A DNA stretch of 64,000 nucleotides. Origin: an uncultured Pontibacter sp. (GTDB lineage: Bacteria > Bacteroidota > Bacteroidia > Cytophagales > Hymenobacteraceae). This document shows positions 8,558 to 17,582 of the stretch, in pieces. The stretch is from contig NZ_CANLMZ010000007.1 in NCBI RefSeq assembly GCF_947492645.1, positions 1 to 64,000 of the forward strand, read 5' to 3'. Position 1 is the stretch's first letter, and each line of letters starts with the position of its first letter. The position numbers and the translations under genes are program-made. The notes below the pieces were generated by a model that saw only the letters and a list, made by a program, of their open reading frames with translations, had not been told where the DNA came from and ran no database searches.

Positions 8558-9379
8558 ATGACAAACGCAGGAAACTATAGTGGCCAGGAAGAAGAGAACT
8601 GGCGTATGGGACGTAAGCTCTATGAGCAAGATAAGCAACAGCAGCAACGCTACGGCTACCGTGGCAGCGGCAGCACGCACGATGATGACAGGCAATGGGG
8701 TGAAGGAAATTATTTCCATACGGGGCCAAGCAAGCGCGGCGCACAGGATACACCTAAAGAGCGCTACGGCGACAACTACCAGCATGATCGGAACAGCACC
8801 TACGCGCAAGGCAGAAATGCACATTTAACGGACCATTACGGCAGCCGCTCTAACAGCGCATACCGCAACGAGACTTCTCACATTGACCATGGGCAGGGCT
8901 ACCAGAACAGCGATATGCACAGCATGCGCAGGCCTCATTCAGCAGGAGGGTCTTTGCAGGGCAATACCTCAGACGTAAACGATTACCCAAATGATATGTG
9001 GCGCGACAGCCCGGATAGCCGCAGCCGTTACAAGCAAACTGATTTTCGCTATGGCAGCGGCTCCCATAACTGGTACCGCGAAGGCCGCTATACCTCAGAT
9101 GATGATCGGAGCCAGGATAACCGGGGTTTTATGGACAGGGTGAAAGATACCTGGAATGATATCTGGCATTCTGACGACCCAGATTACAGCCCGCGCCACC
9201 AACACCAGCAGAGCGCAGCAGACCGCGTTGACTCGCACAAGCGCTACGGATCTGAGCCTTACCGAGACAGGCGCTTTGACAATGGTTATGAAGGGGGCCC
9301 CCGTTGGGCAGATGAAACAGATTCCGGCGATGACAGTTATTACAACGACATCGATCATACAAAACGATATCGCCGATAG
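8558..9379 (+). CDS. Hydrophilic, low-complexity protein of unknown function
   Basis: The ATG at 8558 follows an A-rich leader (AAACAAAAATAAAGCT) and is preferred to the TTG at 8387, whose extra 57 residues look untranslated. The resulting 273 residues have no signal peptide or membrane helix and are dominated by Arg, Asp, Gly, Ser, Tyr, His and Gln. Short themes of the type RYG, YRD and DD recur. One more ordered stretch, FMDRVKDTWNDIWHSDDPDY (about 190-210), could be amphipathic. Composition resembles hydrophilin-like or stress-related Bacteroidota proteins, but that is only an impression. Two strong hairpin terminators follow. Confidence 0.6.
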   Translation: MTNAGNYSGQEEENWRMGRKLYEQDKQQQQRYGYRGSGSTHDDDRQWGEGNYFHTGPSKRGAQDTPKERYGDNYQHDRNSTYAQGRNAHLTDHYGSRSNSAYRNETSHIDHGQGYQNSDMHSMRRPHSAGGSLQGNTSDVNDYPNDMWRDSPDSRSRYKQTDFRYGSGSHNWYREGRYTSDDDRSQDNRGFMDRVKDTWNDIWHSDDPDYSPRHQHQQSAADRVDSHKRYGSEPYRDRRFDNGYEGGPRWADETDSGDDSYYNDIDHTKRYRR

Positions 9380-9439
9380 TACCGTATAAAAACCAGATTA
9401 GGTAGATTTGGTAGTAGATTAGTTTTAGTTAGTGAATAG

Positions 9440-9472
9440 CAAAGCCGGCATTACGTGCCGGCTTTGTTTTTT
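9440..9472 (+). terminator. Intrinsic terminator
   Basis: The arms CAAAGCCGGCA (9440-9450) and TGCCGGCTTTG (9456-9466) pair perfectly around a 5-nt loop and are followed by six T. It ends the transcript of the gene at 8558-9379. Confidence 0.9.
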
Positions 9473-9500
9473 ATGGCAGTTGGTTTATACTTGAGGTGAT

Positions 9501-9547
9501 AAAAAAAGACGCCGGCACTTTTGCTTAAAAGTGCCGGCGTCTTTTTT
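9501..9547. terminator. Long perfect bidirectional terminator
   Basis: The arms at 9501-9522 and 9527-9547 form an almost perfect stem of about 21 bp (core GACGCCGGCACTTTT) around a 4-nt loop, with an A-run before and a T-run after. It separates the plus-strand gene on its left from the convergent response-regulator gene on its right. Confidence 0.9.
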
Positions 9548-9569
9548 GAAGATTTTACTCCAGTTAATT

Positions 9570-9980
9570 TTAAAAGTACTCGTTCATGATGTCGCGTACA
9601 TCGCCTTCTGTCAGCGGTTTAGAGTAATGCTGGCGTACATCAGGGAATTGCTTTAGTTTTTCGAGGTCGTAAAAACTGGCCGATGAGGTCAGCATCAGCA
9701 TCACTATCTGGCTCTTATCTGCTTCGTCGAGCTTCTGATATTCCTCCAAAAACTCGAACCCATCCATCACAGACATTTTAATATCTACCAGCACAAGTTC
9801 AGGCCTTGGGTATTCCGCATCGCCGGCAAAGGCTTTATTTAAATAATGCAGCGCTTCCTCTCCGTTCGTTACCACTCTAATATCATCTGCTACTTGCATA
9901 CGTGATAGTAACCTATGGTTCAGGTAATTGGTTGTCTCATCGTCGTCGATCAGCAGTATCGTGTTAACAGATTTAGTCAT
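9570..9980 (-). CDS. Single-domain response regulator (CheY-like receiver)
   Basis: The 136-residue protein is one receiver domain with no output domain. It has the acidic pocket IDDDE (11-15), phospho-acceptor Asp66 in LVDIKMSVMDGFEF, Thr98 in MLTSS and Lys121 in SKP. It resembles the stand-alone receivers that Bacteroidota pair with hybrid or PAS kinases. The PAS protein gene upstream on the same strand (10319-11950) is a natural candidate partner, but that protein lacks a kinase domain, so the phosphodonor must be encoded elsewhere. The gap to that gene is 338 bp, so they need not share a transcript. Confidence 0.92.
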   Translation of the reverse strand: MTKSVNTILLIDDDETTNYLNHRLLSRMQVADDIRVVTNGEEALHYLNKAFAGDAEYPRPELVLVDIKMSVMDGFEFLEEYQKLDEADKSQIVMLMLTSSASFYDLEKLKQFPDVRQHYSKPLTEGDVRDIMNEYF

Positions 9981-10318
9981 GCTATTGCGTGTAGTTTAAG
10001 CTTTATTTGCCAAAGATATAAGTTAAAACCAATGCCTTTGTTTTAACTGCTCAATTTAATCTAATAATTGCCAGTTGGTATACGTGATTTCTATGTACCG
10101 TACATGGCCTTTTACGGTTACAGGCTTACCGGAGGGATATACTTATCATGTTTCTTTCTTTCCCATCGCCAAGCAAATGTAAGCTGTAGCTTAGTGTTGG
10201 ATTGAGGTTAGGTTTGCATTGTTAGCCAGCCCTCCGGCGTTTAAAGTGCATGCCATTCTTTATAGCGAAAATAGTTCTTGCAGAATGAGTTTCTAAAAGA
10301 TAGGTTGTGGGTATTAAG
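9981..10318. other. Intergenic region, 338 bp, no gene seen
   Basis: No ORF of useful length and no strong hairpin was seen. It must contain the promoter of the receiver gene and the 3' end of the PAS gene transcript. If a histidine-kinase tail had once followed the PAS gene, it would have been expected here; no kinase motifs are visible. Confidence 0.5.
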
Positions 10319-11950
10319 TTAACCTTCCTTCTTCTGTAGCTCTAAAGCAAGGGCCTCTGCTTTACGTTTTGCCCTTACAAGTTCCGTAACTTCTGTGGCC
10401 GTTATCAGCACGCCCTCAACCTGCCCAAAATTAGTAAAGGTGGCCTGGTACCTGAAGTTGAAGAAAGCCTCTTTTGGGTTGCCGTTTTGGTAGCGGTCGT
10501 ACATCACCTGCAATTCGCTTATTTGCGCGGTACTGCCCTGCATGTATACTTGGTCGAGCAGGTCCATAAAGCCCATAGGCGTAAACTCAGGCCATATTTC
10601 GCGGGCCGGCCGGCCTATGTAAGAGCGGTTGCCATACAAGCGGTATACACCCGGCGATACATAGCGGCAAATATGATTGGGGCCCTCCAGAAGGCACAGG
10701 TGCGATGGCGAATGCTGCAGTATACTTTCCAGTTGCTGGTCTTTCAGGCGGATTTGCTCTAGTGTTCGCTTCTGGTCTTCTATATCGGTGTAAGTGCCTA
10801 CCCATAAGATTACATTTCCCTCCTGGTTATACATAGGTACACCGCGTTCCATAAAATACCGGTAAGATCCATCAATGCAATCGCGGATGCGGTACTCTAT
10901 CTCGTACAGGGTTTGAGAAGAGACGGCATTGTGCCAGGCTGTAAGTGCGTCAGCAGTATCTTCGGGATGTATATAGCTTGTCCAGCCATGCGTCTGCCCT
11001 TTGGGCATACCAGTATAATTGTACCAGTTTTCGTTAAAAAATAAAACCTTGCCATTCGGGTCAGCTGTCCAGGCCATATGTGGCAGGTTTTCGAGCAACT
11101 GCCTGAAGCGGGTATCGCTTTCTTTTAATTCTGCTTCTGATCGTTTGCTGTGAGACAAGTCGATGATGGTGCCAAAAGTGCGCAGCGGCTTTCCGTTGGC
11201 GTCATAAACATGGTACCCCTGGTCTAGTACATGTGCGTACGTGCCGTCGGCTCTTCTTAGCCTATACTCATTAGTCCATAATTTTTTACCCTCCAGCATA
11301 GCATCTTCTATACTTTTTTGCACAGCGGTAAAGTCTTCTGGGTGCACAAGGTCGTCCCATGATTTGCCACCAGGATCCATCATGTCGGGGGCATGTCCAA
11401 ATACTTCAAGCAGGCTTTCGCTCCAGGATAATCTGTCGTTTACGATATCGTATTCCCAGGCAACTGTATGCAGCGCGCTATCCAGCATTGCCAGCCGTTC
11501 CTGGTTTTGCTGGTTAATTTTGTCCTGTCGTACGCTGGCTGTAATGTTTTGGGTTGCGTGCAGTATATAAACTATTTCGCCCTTGCTGTCCAGAATAGGG
11601 GTGTTCGTTGTCTTCCAAAAGTGTTCTTCAAAGCCTCTGCTGCCCGAATCGGTTGTAGGCACGTCAAACTGGATAAGGGGTAGAGTATGAGGTGCTTTAC
11701 TTCTGGTTACCTCCTCCAGCGATATGCGCAGGTTACGCTTGGCAACAGCATTAGAATCTGTTGGGTTATCCGGGAAGGTATCAAAAATACTTTTACCGAT
11801 AACCTCATCTATTTTGAAGTTTGTAGTACGAGAATACAGCTCCGTAGCATCCAGAATGATAAAATCTGGCGAGAGCAACAAGTATAACCCGGGCAGCGCA
11901 CGAAATACAAGTGTCAGGTCAGCTGAAAGTATGTTTTCTTTTAGGTGCAT
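10319..11950 (-). CDS. Multi-PAS protein without a visible output domain
   Basis: The 543 residues fold into about four PAS/PAC units (roughly 12-135, 155-275, 285-400 and 410-530). Landmarks are HATQNITASVRQD, FGTIIDLSHSKRSE, WVGTYTDIEDQKRT and LITATEVTELVRAK at the PAC ends, and HPEDF/HPEDT in the second and third. There is no signal peptide, membrane helix, HisKA, HATPase, GGDEF or helix-turn-helix. It stops after a helix (RAKRKAEALALELQKKEG) of the kind that normally leads into a histidine-kinase dimerisation domain. It may be a soluble sensor acting through partners, or a truncated kinase. A lone receiver gene lies downstream. Confidence 0.88.
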   Translation of the reverse strand: MHLKENILSADLTLVFRALPGLYLLLSPDFIILDATELYSRTTNFKIDEVIGKSIFDTFPDNPTDSNAVAKRNLRISLEEVTRSKAPHTLPLIQFDVPTTDSGSRGFEEHFWKTTNTPILDSKGEIVYILHATQNITASVRQDKINQQNQERLAMLDSALHTVAWEYDIVNDRLSWSESLLEVFGHAPDMMDPGGKSWDDLVHPEDFTAVQKSIEDAMLEGKKLWTNEYRLRRADGTYAHVLDQGYHVYDANGKPLRTFGTIIDLSHSKRSEAELKESDTRFRQLLENLPHMAWTADPNGKVLFFNENWYNYTGMPKGQTHGWTSYIHPEDTADALTAWHNAVSSQTLYEIEYRIRDCIDGSYRYFMERGVPMYNQEGNVILWVGTYTDIEDQKRTLEQIRLKDQQLESILQHSPSHLCLLEGPNHICRYVSPGVYRLYGNRSYIGRPAREIWPEFTPMGFMDLLDQVYMQGSTAQISELQVMYDRYQNGNPKEAFFNFRYQATFTNFGQVEGVLITATEVTELVRAKRKAEALALELQKKEG

Positions 11951-12116
11951 GGCGCGGTTATACTTTAAACAATAGCTAGATGGTAAATTACTAAAAAAAG
12001 ATGTTATGATGCAATGCTACAAAAATACTTAAATAAGATTTATCATGCTAGAAATCAGTAAATAATGATAGGGGATAAATCTGAATCGGCAGTTAAGTTT
12101 ACCTCTTTGCCTTAGT

Positions 12117-12162
12117 CTAAAAACACAGCTGCCCTGCAATTGAAACAATTGCAGGGCAGCTG
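12117..12162 (-). terminator. Terminator downstream of mfd
   Basis: The perfect 17-bp arms CAGCTGCCCTGCAATTG (12126-12142) and its complement (12146-12162) flank a 3-nt loop. Read on the minus strand the stem is followed by GTTTTTAG, a weak U-tract, 24 bp after the mfd stop. Confidence 0.8.
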
Positions 12163-12186
12163 GTGCAGGCAGTTTTTAACTGTGGG

Positions 12187-15100
12187 TTAAGCAGTAGTTG
12201 TCTCCTTCACGCCAAAGCCTTCAAATACTTCTTTAGCATCTTTTATATTTTGGATATCCTCCACAATCACGATGAGTTTGTTTTTAGCCTCCTTTAACCG
12301 TGAGCGGCGCGAATGCTGCTGCACATACTTAAGTATGTTACCAAACATCTCAGACTGGAAGTACTTGTCGTTGTTCTCACTAGGCAGATAACCCTTCATC
12401 ACCTCTTTCTTGATGGTAAGTTTCTCAAAGCCCAGTTGCTGTGCCAGCCATCTTAACTTAACGATCTCCACAAGTTGCTGCACTTGCTCTGGCAAAGGTC
12501 CAAACCTATCCACTATGCTAGCACGCAGTTTTTCAAGGTCATCCAGGTCTTTGGTGCTGTCTAGTTTGCTGTACAGGTTCAGGCGCTCCGAAATATTGCT
12601 AACATAACTCTCCGGAATCAGCACTTCCATATCTGTCTCGATGTTGCAATCGCGTACGGGCTCTATGAACTCGGCCAGGTTATCGCCCAGAAACAATTCC
12701 CTGAACTCAGTTTCTTTTAGTTCCTTTACAGCGTCATCGAGTATCTGGTGGTACATCTCAAAGCCCAGGTCGGTTATAAAGCCGCTTTGCTCACCGCCAA
12801 GCAGGTTACCCGCTCCGCGTATATCCATATCACGCATGGCAATTTTAAAGCCTTCGCCTAAATCTGAGAACTCCTCTAACGTGCTCAGGCGTTTGCGGGC
12901 ATCGCTTGGCAAACCAGCCACAGGCGGCGTAAGCAAATAACAATAAGCTTTTTTGTTTGATCTACCTACGCGGCCGCGCATCTGGTGCAGGTCCGATAAA
13001 CCAAACATATGCGCCCTGTTGATGATGATCGTATTGGCGTTTTCAATATCCAGGCCCGACTCGATGATGTTGGTGCTTACCAGCACGTCATACTCGCCGT
13101 TCACAAACTTCATCATGCGTTTTTCCAGCTTTTCAGGCTCCATCTGCCCGTGGGCATACGTTACGCGCGCATCTGGCACATGGCGCAGAATCATGTCTGC
13201 AATTTCTTCAATATCCTTGATGCGGTTGTGCACAAAAAACACCTGCCCGCCACGCTTCATTTCGTTTACAACAGCATCGCGTATCAGTACCTCATCGAAC
13301 ACGTGTAGCTCCGTTTTTACCGGCTGGCGGTTTGGCGGCGGCGTAGCGATAACCGAAAGGTCGCGGGCCCCCATCAGCGAGAAGTGCAGCGTGCGCGGAA
13401 TCGGTGTGGCAGTAAGCGTCAGGGTATCCACGTTTACGCGCATTTCCTTTAGCTTGTCTTTGGTTTTTACGCCAAACTTTTGCTCCTCATCTATCACCAG
13501 CAGGCCTAGGTCCTTAAATTTTACATCTTTGCTCACAATGCGGTGCGTGCCGATCAAAATATCCACTTTGCCTTCTGCCACGCGTTTTAAAGTCTCTTTG
13601 GTGTCTTTGGCGGTTTTAAAGCGGTTTACATAATCTACCGTTACCGGAAACTGCTCCAGTCTGTCGCGGAAAGTGCGGAAGTGCTGCATGGCAAGTATGG
13701 TGGTAGGCACTAGTATGGCAACCTGTTTGCCATCGCAGGCAGCTTTAAAGGCGGCACGAATGGCTACCTCCGTTTTGCCGAAGCCCACGTCGCCGCACAC
13801 CAGGCGGTCCATCGGGTGTGGCTGCTCCATGTCTACTTTCACATCTTCTGTTGCCTTTCCCTGGTCCGGGGTATCCTCGTAAATAAACGAAGATTCCAGC
13901 TCGGCCTGCAAAAAGCCATCTTTAGAATAAGCATAACCCGGCGCGGCTTTGCGCTTGGCGTAAAGGCTGATAAGCTCGGCTGCGATATCCTTCACCTTGC
14001 TCTTCACCTTCTTCTTTTTATTTTCCCACTCTGGAGAGCCCAGTTTGCTCATACTTGGCGGACCACCCTCTTTGCCGCTATACTTTGATATTTTGTGCAG
14101 CGCGTGTATACTTACATAAAGTAAATCGTCATCGCGGTATACCAATCGGATAGCTTCCTGCAAACGTCCGCCAACTTCCACTTTCTCAAGTCCGGCAAAG
14201 CGGCCGATGCCGTAATCTACGTGTGTAATGTAGTCGCCGGGCTGCAACGAGCGCAGCTCCTTCAGCGTCATGGCCTTCTGCTTAGAATGCCCTTCTTTAG
14301 CCTTGTGCTGGTAGAACCTGTCGAATAGTTGGTGGTCAGTATAACAGGTTAATTTCAGCGTTTGGTCGATGAAGCCCTCGCGTAACGAAACCGGCAGATG
14401 CTGGAAACGCACATCATGGTCCAGTTCATCAAATATAAGTGTAAGCCGGTTTATCTGCCGTGGCGAGTCTGTAGCAATCACGTTTACAAAACCATCGCCC
14501 TGGTGCTCATGCAGGTCTTTTACCAGCCTCGTAAAGTCTTTGTTAAATGATGGCTGCGGCTTTGCCTGCAGTTGTATTGCTTCCGCACTTTTGAAGTGAA
14601 AACGCTTTCCGATCTCCACCACGTTAAAGTTGTCGAGCAGCTTTTTAAACTGCTTCTGTGTCTGGAAAAGCTGCTCCGGGTCCGATACGATCTGTGTGCC
14701 GCCGCTACCTGCCATTAGCTTTTCAAAAGCCTGAGAGGCCTTGTCAAAGTACTCCTCAATCACATCCAGCGTCTGGCGCACATCCTTAAACCAGAGGTTG
14801 GTGTTTTTAGGCAGGAAGTCCAGGAAAGCCTCGCGTGTTTCCTGTAGCAGTTTGGTCTGCACGTTCGGTATAATCGATATTGCCTTCTTTGTCTCTACAG
14901 ACAGCTGCGTATCGGGGTCAAAGGTTCTTATACTTTCAATCTCATCTCCGAAAAGCTCGATGCGGTAAGGCTGGTCGTTGGCATAGGAATACACATCCAC
15001 GATACCGCCACGCACAGCATACTGGCCCGCCTCATACACAAACTCGGTACGCTCAAAGCCATACTCAGCCAGCATTTCGCTCAGGAAAGTAGTATCCAGT

Positions 15101-15558
15101 TTTTCGCCTACCTTGGCACCCAGCGTATTCTCTACCAGTGATTTTTTATTTATAACTTTCTCTGTGAGTGCCTCCGGGTAAGTAACGATTACTTCGCCCT
15201 TGCCGGTTTTCTGGTTCAGGCGGTTTAGCACCTCGGCCCGCATCAGTATATTGGCGTTCTCGGTGTCATCGAAGCTGTAGGGCCGCTTGTAGGATGTCGG
15301 GAACAGCAATACCTCCTGGGTGTCGCCGAGCAGGTTTTTAAGGTCGGTGTAAAAATAAGCAGCCTCCTCTTTATCGTGTAGCACGAAGAGTTGGTGCTGC
15401 GGGTCTAAGGTATAAACCGCAGATGCCATTACGGCATCTAAGCTACCGGCCATGCCTTTAAGCTGCAGGCGGTAAGGTTCTTTGGCTTTTAAACGCTCGG
15501 CTATGGTTTGCACCACGCTGTCGAGGCGGTACAGTTCTAAAAAATCAGTTACTTTCAT
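12187..15558 (-). CDS. mfd: Transcription-repair coupling factor (Mfd)
   Basis: Mfd displaces stalled RNA polymerase and recruits UvrA to damaged template strands. The 1123-residue protein has the normal order: an N-terminal UvrB-homology region, the RNAP-interacting domain (LQPGDYITHVDYGIGRFAGL), then a RecG-type translocase with Walker A GDVGFGKTEVA, Walker B VIDEEQKFGV, TATPIPRTL and the QMRGRVGRS motif VI. A C-terminal TRCF domain of about 150 residues ends the chain. The ATG gives a full-length protein. It is monocistronic here, with a strong hairpin after the stop and a 250-bp upstream gap shared with a divergent membrane-protein gene. Confidence 0.97.
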   Translation of the reverse strand: MKVTDFLELYRLDSVVQTIAERLKAKEPYRLQLKGMAGSLDAVMASAVYTLDPQHQLFVLHDKEEAAYFYTDLKNLLGDTQEVLLFPTSYKRPYSFDDTENANILMRAEVLNRLNQKTGKGEVIVTYPEALTEKVINKKSLVENTLGAKVGEKLDTTFLSEMLAEYGFERTEFVYEAGQYAVRGGIVDVYSYANDQPYRIELFGDEIESIRTFDPDTQLSVETKKAISIIPNVQTKLLQETREAFLDFLPKNTNLWFKDVRQTLDVIEEYFDKASQAFEKLMAGSGGTQIVSDPEQLFQTQKQFKKLLDNFNVVEIGKRFHFKSAEAIQLQAKPQPSFNKDFTRLVKDLHEHQGDGFVNVIATDSPRQINRLTLIFDELDHDVRFQHLPVSLREGFIDQTLKLTCYTDHQLFDRFYQHKAKEGHSKQKAMTLKELRSLQPGDYITHVDYGIGRFAGLEKVEVGGRLQEAIRLVYRDDDLLYVSIHALHKISKYSGKEGGPPSMSKLGSPEWENKKKKVKSKVKDIAAELISLYAKRKAAPGYAYSKDGFLQAELESSFIYEDTPDQGKATEDVKVDMEQPHPMDRLVCGDVGFGKTEVAIRAAFKAACDGKQVAILVPTTILAMQHFRTFRDRLEQFPVTVDYVNRFKTAKDTKETLKRVAEGKVDILIGTHRIVSKDVKFKDLGLLVIDEEQKFGVKTKDKLKEMRVNVDTLTLTATPIPRTLHFSLMGARDLSVIATPPPNRQPVKTELHVFDEVLIRDAVVNEMKRGGQVFFVHNRIKDIEEIADMILRHVPDARVTYAHGQMEPEKLEKRMMKFVNGEYDVLVSTNIIESGLDIENANTIIINRAHMFGLSDLHQMRGRVGRSNKKAYCYLLTPPVAGLPSDARKRLSTLEEFSDLGEGFKIAMRDMDIRGAGNLLGGEQSGFITDLGFEMYHQILDDAVKELKETEFRELFLGDNLAEFIEPVRDCNIETDMEVLIPESYVSNISERLNLYSKLDSTKDLDDLEKLRASIVDRFGPLPEQVQQLVEIVKLRWLAQQLGFEKLTIKKEVMKGYLPSENNDKYFQSEMFGNILKYVQQHSRRSRLKEAKNKLIVIVEDIQNIKDAKEVFEGFGVKETTTA

Positions 15559-15808
15559 TCAGCTCTATTACAAAACAGCAAAGGCAGAACACAGGACTTT
15601 TGCCAAGTCGTGTTCTGCTATGTCATCTTTACAAAGATACCACAAGTTAATGTTTTATCTGAACAGGAAGCAGGAGCAGAAGGTTGCGGGGGAAAGATAC
15701 TTTTGATTGACTGCAATCAGAAATTAACACATGATGATTTAAACTTAATTTTCTGACCTTAGCTTACGAATAGTATATTGCTGTTTCATTTATCATCAAA
15801 ACTACATC

Positions 15809-17302
15809 ATGTCTGTTGGGTTAGGGGCTACAAAACCGTATTACACACTTACGCTATTGATGATAGGAGCTTTTGTTGTGCTTCCCTTCTTCCTCCTTGC
15901 ATTTTACAATCATCCTTCGTTCGACGATTATCAATTTGCGCTGCGAGATCTAAAGTATAGCTTTTGGGAAACACAGGTAGCAGTATACAACAACTGGTCT
16001 GGCCGTTTTTTTGCTACAGCTGTTTCACGCATAAACCCACTTATTTACCACTCCTTAGCAGCATATAAAGCTTTGTCGGCTGCTTTGTTGGCTATTATGC
16101 TGGCAACGCTATTTTTTACAGTTAAAACTGTTTACAAAGATTATTGCAGCAAATCAGAATTAGGGGCCATGTGTTTGCTTTTTATAAGCATGTATCTTGT
16201 TCAAATGCCGGACATCGCACAAGGTTTATATTGGTTTTCAAGTTATGCAGCCTATCAGTTTGCAAATATTCTTACTTTGCTGCTGTGCATTTGCCTCTAC
16301 TATCTCCTGCATGATAATAGGAAGCAGCTTAAGTTAATTTATGGTGCACTAGCTGCTATTTTGGGTGTAGCAGTAATAGGTCTCAATGAGATGTCGATGG
16401 TAGGTACGGTTATGCTGCTTGCATTTATACTTTACACAACCTGGAGGAAGGGATCTCCCACTAGATTTTACTTGCTTATACTCTTACTTATCTATGTAGT
16501 GGCTGGCCTTACAGTAGCCTTGGCTCCAGGAAACTATGCTCGTATGCATACGCAGGCCAATCCATCTAATCTAGTTATATCTTTAGCTGGGGCGCTAGGC
16601 TTTACATTGATGGCATTTTATAAGTGGGGAAGTATTTTGGCGGTTGCAAGTATTGTTTACACGTTAATGTGGGGAATTCCGATTGCTAAGGACAAGGGGA
16701 AAAACGGTGTTTTTGATGCAGATTATCGTGCCGCTTTATGCTGCTATATTGTTTCTGTTGCAGGTATGTACTTTGTGTTTTCCTGGGCAACTGGGGCTAG
16801 GGCCGGAACAAGGGTTGAGAATGTAATATACTTCTATTTTATACTTGGGTGGTTTTATGTTCTCCAGCTGATTCTAAACAAGTATTTCTCGGATAAATCT
16901 GTCAAAATAGATGCCTTAGGCCAGTTTATTATGATTCCTTCAGTTTTTGCACTTGTATTAAGTGTAATACATATCAACAGCAACGTTACTACTGCTTACC
17001 TTGATTTGATAGCGGGTAATGCAAGAACCTTTGATGAAGAACTTACTAAACGTTACAGCTACATTAGTGGCTCATCTTCAGATACGTGCGTTGTTCCGGC
17101 TCTGACAGTACTACCTAAGTCGCTTTATATCTGGCATATGCTTCCAAAATCAGAAGTGGAAGAGATGGGTGTAAATGGCAGTTTTGCAACTTATTGGGGC
17201 AAAGAAAATATTCGTATTAATGGTCTGCTACCTGCCCCAAAAGATAATGTTGAACTGCTGAAAGAGATAGGGAAAAGAGTGCAAATCAAGATAACTAAGT
17301 AA
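15809..17302 (+). CDS. Multi-pass membrane protein, DUF6056-like
   Basis: The 497 residues contain about ten to twelve hydrophobic segments. An early extracytoplasmic motif HPSFDDYQF (about 34-42), NNWSGRFF, the loop LNEMSMVG and the motif ALAPGNYARM match the DUF6056 family of envelope proteins related in topology to GT-C glycosyltransferases. The acidic FDDY and the following W.GR could be functional residues. A polyprenyl-linked sugar or oligosaccharide transfer role is possible but unproven. It stands alone, divergent from mfd and followed by a cluster of short palindromic repeats. Confidence 0.7.
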   Translation: MSVGLGATKPYYTLTLLMIGAFVVLPFFLLAFYNHPSFDDYQFALRDLKYSFWETQVAVYNNWSGRFFATAVSRINPLIYHSLAAYKALSAALLAIMLATLFFTVKTVYKDYCSKSELGAMCLLFISMYLVQMPDIAQGLYWFSSYAAYQFANILTLLLCICLYYLLHDNRKQLKLIYGALAAILGVAVIGLNEMSMVGTVMLLAFILYTTWRKGSPTRFYLLILLLIYVVAGLTVALAPGNYARMHTQANPSNLVISLAGALGFTLMAFYKWGSILAVASIVYTLMWGIPIAKDKGKNGVFDADYRAALCCYIVSVAGMYFVFSWATGARAGTRVENVIYFYFILGWFYVLQLILNKYFSDKSVKIDALGQFIMIPSVFALVLSVIHINSNVTTAYLDLIAGNARTFDEELTKRYSYISGSSSDTCVVPALTVLPKSLYIWHMLPKSEVEEMGVNGSFATYWGKENIRINGLLPAPKDNVELLKEIGKRVQIKITK

Positions 17303-17330
17303 ATTTGGTGCCCTCTTTGGGTGCTCCGCT

Positions 17331-17480
17331 CTTTCGGATTTGCAATCCGAAAGCACTTACAGCGAGGATTTGTAATCCGACCTTTACATCGCCTTTAGCA
17401 AAGCAGGTTGTTATTTCAAAAGTATAAAAGCGGATTATAAATCCTGATAGGAGAAAACTTTCGGATTATAAATCCGGAAG
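17331..17480. repeat. Four REP-like short palindromes
   Basis: Four copies of GGATT-N3-AATCC lie within 150 bp: 17331-17353 (perfect 10-bp arms CTTTCGGATT around TGC), 17364-17380 (loop TGT), 17431-17446 (loop ATA) and 17458-17480 (10-bp arms with one mismatch, loop ATA). They fall into two pairs by loop sequence and sit between the stop of one gene and the 3' end of the next, convergent gene. This layout is typical of REP/BIME-type elements mobilised in trans by RAYT transposases. No transposase gene is in the window. Confidence 0.65.
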
Positions 17481-17582
17481 AGCTAAGTTTTCTATATCTA
17501 TACTTTCGCCTTTACAAACTGGCTGCTATACTTCACCACCTTTACCGCTGCGCTTAAACTGGCGGTATGAAAATGCGTTTTC

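Noticed and set aside
12953..13633. 226-codon open frame on the plus strand opposite mfd
   Set aside because: It lies wholly antisense to the strongly supported Mfd helicase domain, has a Ser/Arg-rich composition typical of antisense reading and no domain.
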